The notes under the pieces: model-generated
Told to the model about the DNA's origin: nothing
What the model saw: only the letters and a program-made list of their open reading frames with translations
Database searches by the model: none
Shown: piece by piece, positions 1 to 6,174 of the stretch
How the letters are laid out: every line of letters begins with the position of its first letter
Position numbering within the stretch: position 1 is the stretch's first letter
Source of the DNA: Anaerolineae bacterium
GTDB lineage: Bacteria; Chloroflexota; Anaerolineae; B4-G1; SLSP01
Assembly (NCBI GenBank): GCA_021107605.1
Contig: JAIOSN010000113.1
Coordinates: 1 to 8,028 of the forward strand
Reading direction: 5' to 3'
Length of the DNA stretch: 8,028 nt
Translations under genes and position numbers: made by a program

Positions 1-924
1 GGGGTACGGCAGATCGAGGGACTCGCGTTCAAGGCCGACATCAAACTCTCCGACCCACGTCTGCAAGCCGGCGAGACGCAACTGGCCGAAGTGATTCTTC
101 TGCCTGGCTCGCCGCTCATCGGACAGACGTTGAAAGCACTCCGCTTCCGGCAACGCTATGGCATACAAGTGTTGGGCGTCAGTCGACACGGCAAAGGCAT
201 CTTTCGCAAATTGAGTCGAACTCCCCTCCAAATCGGGGACCGGATGCTAATCCAAGGACGCCGCACCCGCATTAGCATCTTGGATACGAACAACACCTTC
301 CAAGTGCTGGGCGCCGTCGAACATCAATATCCCAAACGCGAACTGGCCCCCTGGACCATAGGCATCTTCGTCGCAGTGCTGGTGTTAGCGGCCCTCAACG
401 TGCTCTCACTACCGGTCGCCGTGTTGGCAGGGACCTTAGCGGTCTTTTTGATAGGCAGTATCACGCCAGAAGAGGCGTATCACGAGATCGCCTGGGAGAC
501 GTTGATTGTTATTGGCTGCATGTTGGCGCTGGGCGCAGCCATGCAACATACCGGGGCCGCTGAGTTTCTGGCGACGCAAATTGTGGGACTAGTTCAGAAT
601 ACCAGCCCCACCCTCATGCTCTCGGCCTTCTTCTTCCTCTCCCTGCTCCTCACCCAACCAATGTCCAATCAGGCGGCGGCGGTCTTGGTAGTGCCCATCG
701 CCATCCAGACCGCGCAACAACTGGGCCTGAATCCGCGCACCTTCGTGATGATGATCGCGGTGGGAGCGAGCTGCTCCTTCATCACCCCGCTGGAACCGGC
801 TTGCCTGATGGTTTACGGTTCCAGCGATTATCGTTTCACCGATTTTGTCAAGGTTGGATCGCCACTCACCATCTTAGTTTATCTGATCGCCATCTTACTC
901 GTGCCGGCATTCTGGCCGCTTTAA
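1..924 (+). CDS. SLC13-family permease with RCK_C domain, C-terminal part (5' partial)
   Basis: The frame is open from base 1, so the GTG at 91 is an internal valine and the true start lies before the window. The visible 307 residues begin with the end of one regulatory segment (KADIKLSDPRLQAGETQLAE). A TrkA-C/RCK_C-like fold follows, roughly residues 28-95 counted from base 1, with the blocks PGSPLIGQTL, RYGIQVLGVSRHG and LQIGDRMLIQG. About six hydrophobic segments then cover residues 118-305. This order matches the second half of Na+/anion symporter-like SLC13 (DASS) permeases, which carry paired RCK_C domains between two membrane halves and act in the inner membrane. The conserved SNN-A block appears as MSNQAAAVLV (bases 661-690). 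The second helix-break site reads TPLEPACLMVYG (784-819) in place of the usual TP-x-x-x-QxN pattern. The substrate (dicarboxylate, sulfate or other anion) cannot be told from the sequence. The family call is firm, the substrate open. Confidence 0.88.
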   Translation, partial: GVRQIEGLAFKADIKLSDPRLQAGETQLAEVILLPGSPLIGQTLKALRFRQRYGIQVLGVSRHGKGIFRKLSRTPLQIGDRMLIQGRRTRISILDTNNTFQVLGAVEHQYPKRELAPWTIGIFVAVLVLAALNVLSLPVAVLAGTLAVFLIGSITPEEAYHEIAWETLIVIGCMLALGAAMQHTGAAEFLATQIVGLVQNTSPTLMLSAFFFLSLLLTQPMSNQAAAVLVVPIAIQTAQQLGLNPRTFVMMIAVGASCSFITPLEPACLMVYGSSDYRFTDFVKVGSPLTILVYLIAILLVPAFWPL

Positions 925-942
925 GGGTGGATTTCAAATGAG

Positions 943-971
943 TTGAGATCTATGTCCAGATTGCGTATTAC
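943..971 (+). promoter_or_regulatory. Candidate sigma-70 promoter for rlmI
   Basis: TTGAGA (943-948) and TATTAC (966-971) are separated by 17 bases, matching the -35 consensus at 5 of 6 and the -10 consensus at 4 of 6 positions. Transcription would start near 978 and leave a leader of about 95 bases before the ATG at 1075. Two ACCGGA hexamers (1013-1018 and 1025-1030), 12 bases start to start, lie in this leader. No terminator-like hairpin separates the promoter from the permease gene upstream, so read-through is also possible. The call rests on consensus matching alone. Confidence 0.4.
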
Positions 972-1061
972 GTGTGGCTTAAATCTTCTCCAAACGGAAC
1001 ACGCAACCCACTACCGGAAATTCAACCGGACTGAAACATACCCATATCATGCAAGTAACAA

Positions 1062-1068
1062 GAGAGGT
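1062..1068 (+). promoter_or_regulatory. Ribosome binding site that sets the rlmI start
   Basis: GAGAGGT sits 6 bases before ATG 1075. The longer in-frame reading from TTG 943 adds 44 residues that match nothing in the RlmI family and has no Shine-Dalgarno sequence before it. Its first codon is also part of the candidate -35 box. This site therefore supports 1075 as the start. Confidence 0.75.
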
Positions 1069-1074
1069 AAATCT

Positions 1075-2298
1075 ATGACCACAACCCGCATCATATTAAA
1101 ACATGGCCGCCAGAAACCCGTCCAGCGACGACATCCCTGGATATTCTCAGGAGCCATCCAGCAAGTGGAAGGCGCGCCAGCCCCCGGAGAATTGGTCACT
1201 GTCCGGAACTACCGGGGGGAATTTCTGGCCTGGGGACATTACAGCCCTCATTCGCAGATTCGCGTGCGGCTCATCTCCTGGCGAGAAGAAGCGCAACCGG
1301 AGAGCGCGGAATTCTGGCGAGCGCGGTTTCGACGCGCCATTGACGCCCGGAACCGGCTGCTGGCCGGCGGGCAAACCACCGCCTGCCGCCTCATCCACGC
1401 CGAATCCGATGGCGTGCCCGGCCTGATCGTGGATCGTTACGCCGGCATCCTAGTCATCCAGCTCCTCTCCGCCGGAGCCGAGACGCGGCGCGAGCTCTTC
1501 ACCACCCTGCTGGCGGAGTTACTCGCTCCGCAGAGTATCTACGAGCGCAGCGACGCTGCCGCACGTCACAAAGAAGGCTTAACCTCACAAGTGGGACCGC
1601 TGTACGGTCCGGCTCCCGCAGCACCGGTGACAATTCTAGAAAACGGGCTTCGTTTCCTGGTAGACGTGAAAGAGGGTCACAAGAGCGGCTTCTACCTAGA
1701 TCAACGCGCCAACCGCCAACGGCTGCGGGAGACCGTGGCCCGGTTAGCAGCGAGCAGACCAGCACCGCCCACCCTACTCAACGTCTTTAGCTACACCGGC
1801 GGCTTTGCCGTTTACGGGCTGGCGGGCGGCGCCGCCCACGTAGTGAACGTGGATAGTTCAGCCGCCGCCCTCGCGCTAGGCCGCGAGAACCTGGCCCTTA
1901 ACGGTTACACCGCTGCCAGGGCCGAGGATCTTACCGGGGACGCCTTCGAGGTACTCCGGCAGCTGCGTACAGCCGGCCAGCAATTCGATCTCATCATCCT
2001 CGATCCGCCGAAATTCGCCGCGAGCAAACGCGACGTGAAACGCGCCGCACGCGGCTACAAAGATATCAACCTGCAAGCCTTCCACCTGCTCCGTCCCGGC
2101 GGCCAGCTCTTTACCTGCTCCTGCTCCGGTGCCATCTCCGCCGACCTCTTCCAAAAAATAGTCTTTGGCGCGGCACTGGATGCCGGCAGCGATGCCCAGA
2201 TCATCGGTCGTCTGACGCAGAGCAGCGATCACCCCGTGGCACTCGCCTGCCCAGAGGGGGATTACCTCAAGGGCTTGATCTGTCGCAATCGCAGCTAA
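1075..2298 (+). CDS. rlmI: 23S rRNA (cytosine-5) methyltransferase RlmI
   Basis: The 407-residue protein is close to the roughly 396 of E. coli RlmI, which uses S-adenosylmethionine to methylate C1962 of 23S rRNA in the cytoplasm. The N-terminus (about residues 3-75, with HPWIFSGAI at 20-28) is a PUA RNA-binding domain. A middle linker domain holds GVPGLIVDRY (113-122) and GHKSGFYLDQR (201-211). The Rossmann methyltransferase domain carries motif I NVFSYTGGFA (236-245), the acidic VDSS (259-262), motif IV LDPPKFA (309-315), RGYKDIN (326-332) and the cysteine block TCSCSG (347-352). C350 aligns with the conserved FSCSG cysteine and is the probable catalytic nucleophile. The C-terminal DHPV...PEGDYLKG block is also typical of RlmI. 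The start is ATG 1075 with GAGAGGT before it. The next gene begins 28 bases after the stop, so the two are probably co-transcribed. All expected motifs are intact, although exact target-base specificity is inferred from the family. Confidence 0.93.
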   Translation: MTTTRIILKHGRQKPVQRRHPWIFSGAIQQVEGAPAPGELVTVRNYRGEFLAWGHYSPHSQIRVRLISWREEAQPESAEFWRARFRRAIDARNRLLAGGQTTACRLIHAESDGVPGLIVDRYAGILVIQLLSAGAETRRELFTTLLAELLAPQSIYERSDAAARHKEGLTSQVGPLYGPAPAAPVTILENGLRFLVDVKEGHKSGFYLDQRANRQRLRETVARLAASRPAPPTLLNVFSYTGGFAVYGLAGGAAHVVNVDSSAAALALGRENLALNGYTAARAEDLTGDAFEVLRQLRTAGQQFDLIILDPPKFAASKRDVKRAARGYKDINLQAFHLLRPGGQLFTCSCSGAISADLFQKIVFGAALDAGSDAQIIGRLTQSSDHPVALACPEGDYLKGLICRNRS

Positions 2299-2326
2299 AA
2301 CTCAACATCAAATAGAGGATTGACCA

Positions 2327-3001
2327 ATGCAGATACTCAAAATCATCTGGCTGAGCATGACCACCTACTCCGAAAATATCCTCATCCTCATGCTGATGGG
2401 GTTGGGCACCATCCTAGCCACCCTCCTCATCGTACCCGCCCCCTTCGCCTGGGCCGGTCTCTGGCACGTCGCCCGGCAAGCCATCCGCGGAGATGCTCCA
2501 TCCTGGCAGACATATTTGGAAGGAGCCAGAGAATACGGCCCCCGCAACCTGGGCAACATCCTGCTGTTGCTCTGTGGCCACCTCTTGATTATCACCAATA
2601 TCTGGTTTTACAACCAGCCCGCCATCTCCCCGCTCCCCGAAAAATTCGCCGTCTGGCTCACCGCATTCTGGCTTATCACCGGTCTCTTGTGGGCGGGCGT
2701 CGCTTTCTACCTGCTCTCCTTCCAAATGGAGATGGTCGCACCGCAATTCTGGCTCTCCCTGCGCAACAGCCTCTACCTCACCCTCTTGCACCCCCTCCCC
2801 ACCCTCCTTTGGTTACTACTGCTGGGCCTCTGCGGGGGCCTCTGCATCCTGCTCCCCCCCCTGCTCATACTCTACCCCGGCTTCATTGCCATCCTCAGCC
2901 AACACGCCACCCAAACCCTCATCCAGCAAGCGTTAGCGAAACACGAACCTCCGAAGAAAGTGGCGGTAGATCAAGAAATCGCCACCAAAATTAACCGCTA
3001 A
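2327..3001 (+). CDS. Five-helix membrane protein, DUF624 (YesL)-like
   Basis: This 224-residue integral membrane protein starts at ATG 2327 with AGAGG (2314-2318) 8 bases upstream. Hydrophobic segments lie at about 18-40, 74-95, 107-131, 150-172 and 173-190, and the tail (190-224) is polar and basic. Between the first two helices the block GLWHVARQAIRGDAPSW (44-60) plus TYLEGAREYGPRNLGN resembles the amphipathic loop of DUF624/YesL proteins, which have similar length and topology and no settled biochemical role. The similarity is from memory of the pattern, not from a search. The gene follows rlmI by 28 bases and probably shares its transcript. The coding strand is strikingly C/T-rich, with an 8-C run at 2854-2861. 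As a result a second frame (2320-2994) is also open along the whole gene, but hydrophobicity, start context and start codon favour the frame given. It is certainly a membrane protein, and the family is tentative. Confidence 0.8.
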   Translation: MQILKIIWLSMTTYSENILILMLMGLGTILATLLIVPAPFAWAGLWHVARQAIRGDAPSWQTYLEGAREYGPRNLGNILLLLCGHLLIITNIWFYNQPAISPLPEKFAVWLTAFWLITGLLWAGVAFYLLSFQMEMVAPQFWLSLRNSLYLTLLHPLPTLLWLLLLGLCGGLCILLPPLLILYPGFIAILSQHATQTLIQQALAKHEPPKKVAVDQEIATKINR

Positions 3002-3173
3002 TTAACGCGAAAAAGAAGGGAAACTAAAAGAACTTGGCGTCCTCCGGGTCTCTGTGGTGAGCTAATTTTTCTTTGCGCCTTAGCGGTAAGCTATTCTTTT
3101 CAGAGCAGCCCCGGCTAAATACTTTTACCCAAAACTTTTTTCTCAGTGTGCTCTGTGCCTCCGTGGTGAATGG
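3002..3173 (+). repeat. Cluster of three degenerate short dispersed repeats (CTTTGCG/CTCTGTG type)
   Basis: The 268-base gap before the GTPase gene holds three related units. Unit A is 3033-3065 (CTTGGCGTCCTCCGGG then TCTCTGTGGTGAGC), unit B 3071-3093 (CTTTGCGCCTTAGCGGTAAG) and unit C 3151-3173 (CTCTGTGCCTCCGTGGTGAA). B and C share 13 of their first 19 bases without gaps. The tail of A matches C over GTGGTGA and flanks. The pattern resembles a short repeat seen between genes in many environmental bacteria, often written CTTTGCGTCTTTGCGGT, whose reverse strand gives spurious KAQRRKDAK-like or HEGHEEH-like peptides. Part of a complementary left arm seems to survive as AACGCGAAAAAGAAGGG (3004-3020), and its ACGC could pair with GCGT at 3037-3040. 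No coding gene is visible here. Family membership is recognised from memory and the copies are clearly decayed. Confidence 0.6.
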
Positions 3174-3199
3174 TGAAATGCCTAGCTTTTTTCAAACGT

Positions 3200-3228
3200 C
3201 GCGTCAAGGGACTAAAATCAGGTATAAT
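3200..3228 (+). promoter_or_regulatory. Candidate sigma-70 promoter for the YchF-like GTPase gene
   Basis: A perfect TATAAT occupies 3223-3228, preceded by AGG. The -35 region is poor: CGCGTC at 3200-3205 with a 17-base spacer, or GCGTCA at 3201-3206 with 16. The predicted transcription start, near 3235, gives a leader of about 35 bases that includes the ribosome site AAGGAGA (3254-3260). The -10 element is convincing. The weak -35 suggests help from an activator or modest expression. Confidence 0.55.
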
Positions 3229-3230
3229 GT

Positions 3231-3252
3231 CTAGCTGATCTTACGCTAGCTG
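3231..3252 (+). promoter_or_regulatory. Repeated CTAGCTG and small stem-loop in the GTPase gene leader
   Basis: CTAGCTG occurs at 3231-3237 and again at 3246-3252. CTAGC (3231-3235) can also pair with GCTAG (3245-3249) around a 9-base loop. The element sits between the -10 box and the Shine-Dalgarno sequence, so it could be an operator or a weak leader hairpin. The stem is only 5 bp and may be chance. Confidence 0.25.
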
Positions 3253-3269
3253 CAAGGAGACCACTATAC

Positions 3270-4352
3270 ATGGAATTAGGAATTATCGGATTAGCCACCA
3301 GCGGCAAAACTACCATCTTCAACGCCCTCACCGGCAGCAACCTGCCCACTCTCGCCGCGTCACTAGGTAAGCTGGAATTACACCGCGCCACAGTCGCAGT
3401 GCCAGATCACCGCCTAGCACAACTTAGCGAGCTCTATCACCCTCAGAAAACCACTCACGCGCAAGTTACCTACATCGACATTGCCGGCTTGGAAAAAGAT
3501 ATCGGCAAAGAGGGCTTGAGCGGCCCGTTACGCAACCAAATAGCCACCATGGACGCCTTCGTCCACGTAGTACGCGCCTTCGAAAGCAACTGCGTCCCGC
3601 ACCAGCTGGGCAACGTTGACCCGCAACGCGACTTAACTATCTTGCACAACGAAATGCTTTTAGCTGACCTCCTCACCGTAGAGAATCGCCTCACGAACAT
3701 CGCCGCCCAACTGCAAAAAGGCGCCCAGCGCAGCGCCCGCCCAGCCTTGCTGGCCGAGCAGGAACTCTTCCAACGGTTGCGCACCACCCTGGAAGAAGAA
3801 TGCCCCCTCCGCTCCCTAGATCTCGGAGAGCACGAACGCGAAACTATCGCGGGTTATGGATTGCTCTCCCTCAAGCCGGTATTGGTCTTGCTCAACACCG
3901 GCGATGATGTCATCCCGCCCGCCGAGCTGGTAACATATAACTACCCACAAACCAAATCAATGTCCCTCCGGGGACAACTGGAGCTGGAAATCAGCCAACT
4001 CCCAGCTGTTGAGGTAGAACTTTTCATGGAGGAATTCGAGATTTCCGAACCGGTACGCCAGCGCGTCATCCGTCGCTCCTATGAGTTGATTGGACTGATC
4101 TCCTTCTTCACCGTAGGTGAGGAAGAGGTGCGCGCCTGGAACTTGAAGCGAGGAGAGAGCGCCCTGGACGCAGCCGCGACCATCCATACCGATTTGGCGC
4201 GCGGTTTCATCCGCGCTGAAGTGCTCCCTTATCAAGAGCTCTTGGCAATCGGCAGCCTCAGTGCCGCGCGTCAGGAAGGCCTTCTCAAGCTGGAGGGCAA
4301 AGCTTATGTCGTTCAAGACGGTGAAATTGTACACATTCGCTTTTCTATCTAG
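3270..4352 (+). CDS. ychF: YchF-related GTP/ATP-binding protein (DUF933 C-terminus)
   Basis: The 360 residues match the usual YchF length of about 363. YchF proteins are Obg-like P-loop NTPases of the cytoplasm that associate with ribosomes and prefer ATP in several organisms. The G domain shows G1 GLATSGKTT (7-15), G3 DIAGL (70-74) and N209-TGD in place of the YchF NxxE base-recognition motif. H111, in VPHQLGNVDP (109-118), aligns with the histidine proposed as catalytic in E. coli YchF. A helical region follows (about 125-180). The C-terminal TGS/DUF933 domain (about 275-360) has ISFFTVGEEEVRAW, HTDLARGFIRAEV and LEGKAYVVQDGEIVH. The P-loop reads TSGKTT instead of the canonical NVGKST and the KGEGLGN block is altered. 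This points to the second, YchF-like subfamily found beside classical YchF in some phyla, rather than the classical protein. AAGGAGA (3254-3260) lies 9 bases before ATG 3270. Family assignment is firm, subfamily inferred. Confidence 0.9.
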   Translation: MELGIIGLATSGKTTIFNALTGSNLPTLAASLGKLELHRATVAVPDHRLAQLSELYHPQKTTHAQVTYIDIAGLEKDIGKEGLSGPLRNQIATMDAFVHVVRAFESNCVPHQLGNVDPQRDLTILHNEMLLADLLTVENRLTNIAAQLQKGAQRSARPALLAEQELFQRLRTTLEEECPLRSLDLGEHERETIAGYGLLSLKPVLVLLNTGDDVIPPAELVTYNYPQTKSMSLRGQLELEISQLPAVEVELFMEEFEISEPVRQRVIRRSYELIGLISFFTVGEEEVRAWNLKRGESALDAAATIHTDLARGFIRAEVLPYQELLAIGSLSAARQEGLLKLEGKAYVVQDGEIVHIRFSI

Positions 4353-4404
4353 CTCCCACATCCAACTGCTAACTGCCAGCAACATCCTATCTTAAGGAGA
4401 AAGC

Positions 4405-6174
4405 ATGCACGAATCAGAATTCAAAATCGAATGGCTCTATAGCAACCTCCGTTGGTTATATCTAGTTGCCGTGACCGCAGTTCTCAGCCTGCAAATTGTC
4501 TCCGCCGATCCACTAGTGGTCTTTGCTCCCCCCGTGATCGCCCTACTGATTGCCGGCATCATGGGGAACCTGCTCGTTATGTTGTTATTGATGTTACATG
4601 CCTTTCGCAGACCGCTGGTCACCTTCACCTTGATCTTAGATATCTCCCTGACCCTGGGCCTCATTAGTACTACCGGGGGCGTAGAAAGCCCCCTCTTATT
4701 CTTCTCCTCCATTCCCATCATCACCACCTCCTTGCGCCATCCCTGGTGGGTCAGTCTGAGCGCCGCGCTGGGCACCGTAGCCGTTTACGGCTGGAGCGCC
4801 AGCCAACAGATAGAGAATCTGTTCGACACCAGCTTCAGCACGCTATGGAATGATTACAACATAATACTAAGCAGAGGCGCAGTGCTGCTATTCTCTGGCC
4901 TGACCATCAGTTACATCGGCTCAAAGATCAAAATGGAACTCTCGGAAGAGCGCCGCACGCATGATAAACAAGCCCAATCTCAAATAAAAGCAGCCCATCA
5001 ACGCGTGCGCCTGATCTTCGAACTTGCCAGCACCCTCAGCGCCACCCTCAACCACGAGCGCGTTTTGCAAGCAGCCCTGGATATAAGTCAAACGGGGCTG
5101 CGCGAGCTTGTAGATCGCGATATCTCCCAAGTACAAATGGTGCTACTCTTCAGAACAGATCAAGCCCTCCACATAGTCAATTCGCGTGGTATATCCAGAC
5201 ATGATAAACAAACACGCTTTCAAGCTAAAGAGGGCATACTGGCCACCGTGCTCAAAGACGCCGAGATCACTATCACCGCAGCGCCAGGCAGTGATCCCGA
5301 GCTAAGCCAAATAGTCGCTATGCACCATTGCCGGGAGGTCATCGTCGCCCCGTTGCGCGCCGGTTTTGAGAGCTATGGCCTCTTGGTGATGGGTAGTCCC
5401 GAACCCCACGTCTATACTCGGGATTACCAAGATCTACTAGGCGCCATCTGCAGCCAAGCCGTAATGGCCTTACAGAACTCGCAACTCTACCAAAACCTCA
5501 TGGAAGAAAAAGAACGTCTCGTGGCCGTTGAGGAAGAAGCACGCAAAAAACTGGCTCGTGACCTGCACGACGGCCCCACCCAAACCATCTCCGCTATCGC
5601 CATGCGCCTCAACTACATCCGTATGCTCCTCAACAAAGGAAGCACAGACCAAGTCGAGGCTGAATTGCAAGAGTTGGAGACCCAGGCCCGTGCCACTACG
5701 AAGGTCATCCGGCAGATGCTCTTCACCCTCCGTCCGCTGATCTTGGAGAACCAAGGATTAATTCCCGCTCTCAAACAATACATCAAAAAGCTAGCGGGAA
5801 TCAATCCGCTCCCCATTCACCTGGAAGCAGAAAAGGATATCGATCAATACCTGACCGAACAAACACAAGGTTCATTGTTTTACATCATTGACGAGGCCAT
5901 TACCAACGCCCGCAAACACGCTCAAGCTGACAATCTATGGGTGCGCCTCCACAAACAGGGGACCATGCACATAATCGTCGAAATAGAGGATGACGGCTTG
6001 GGATTTGACGTTATCGCTACCGAGGACAGCTACGATGAACGCGGCAGCTTGGGGATGATCAACTTGCAAGAACGTGCCAAGTTATCAGGGGGTAAAACGG
6101 TCATTCAATCAGAACTGGGCAAAGGAACCTTGATCCAGATAACGGTGCCAACGAAAAATGACATGGCTTTCTAA
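4405..6174 (+). CDS. Membrane sensor histidine kinase, GAF + HisKA_3 (NarL-type partner class)
   Basis: This 589-residue protein is a complete sensor kinase. The N-terminus has about six membrane segments (roughly 17-33, 40-66, 71-88, 95-110, 114-130, 153-172) with short loops, so it probably senses within or near the membrane. A coiled segment (173-205) leads to a GAF domain (about 203-358). The HisKA_3 dimerisation domain (about 370-445) contains the H-box ARKKLARDLHDGPTQ with phospho-acceptor H388, D389 and Q393. The ATPase domain (about 488-583) has the N-box DEAITNARKHA (496-506), G1 DDGLGFD (529-535), a GSLGM block (547-551) and GKGT (573-576). Kinases of this class phosphorylate LuxR/NarL-type response regulators, but none is encoded in the window. 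AAGGAGA (4394-4400) precedes ATG 4405 by only 4 bases, and the gene follows the GTPase stop by 52 bases. Its last 17 bases overlap the next gene. All catalytic boxes are intact, and the signal is unknown. Confidence 0.92.
   Translation: MHESEFKIEWLYSNLRWLYLVAVTAVLSLQIVSADPLVVFAPPVIALLIAGIMGNLLVMLLLMLHAFRRPLVTFTLILDISLTLGLISTTGGVESPLLFFSSIPIITTSLRHPWWVSLSAALGTVAVYGWSASQQIENLFDTSFSTLWNDYNIILSRGAVLLFSGLTISYIGSKIKMELSEERRTHDKQAQSQIKAAHQRVRLIFELASTLSATLNHERVLQAALDISQTGLRELVDRDISQVQMVLLFRTDQALHIVNSRGISRHDKQTRFQAKEGILATVLKDAEITITAAPGSDPELSQIVAMHHCREVIVAPLRAGFESYGLLVMGSPEPHVYTRDYQDLLGAICSQAVMALQNSQLYQNLMEEKERLVAVEEEARKKLARDLHDGPTQTISAIAMRLNYIRMLLNKGSTDQVEAELQELETQARATTKVIRQMLFTLRPLILENQGLIPALKQYIKKLAGINPLPIHLEAEKDIDQYLTEQTQGSLFYIIDEAITNARKHAQADNLWVRLHKQGTMHIIVEIEDDGLGFDVIATEDSYDERGSLGMINLQERAKLSGGKTVIQSELGKGTLIQITVPTKNDMAF

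Noticed and set aside
943..1074. N-terminal extension of RlmI from TTG 943
   Set aside because: The 44 extra residues match nothing in the RlmI family, no ribosome site precedes the TTG, and ATG 1075 has a good GAGAGGT site and starts where family members start.
1876..2232. 118-codon minus-strand frame inside rlmI
   Set aside because: It lies entirely opposite the conserved methyltransferase motifs and has no recognisable domain, so it is a shadow of the real gene.
2320..2994. Overlapping 224-codon frame (TTG start) in the DUF624-like gene
   Set aside because: Its translation is Pro/His/Arg-rich low-complexity sequence without domains and comes from pyrimidine bias. The other frame has ATG, a ribosome site and clear membrane helices.
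3101..3120. AGCCCCGGCT as a terminator stem after the DUF624-like gene
   Set aside because: The palindrome leaves only a 2-base loop, or a 3-bp stem with a larger loop, and no T-run follows directly. The T-runs at 3135-3141 and 3187-3192 also lack a preceding stem.
3957..4385. 142-codon minus-strand frame over the 3' end of the GTPase gene
   Set aside because: It is antisense to the conserved DUF933 domain and shows no domain of its own, so it is explained as a shadow frame.
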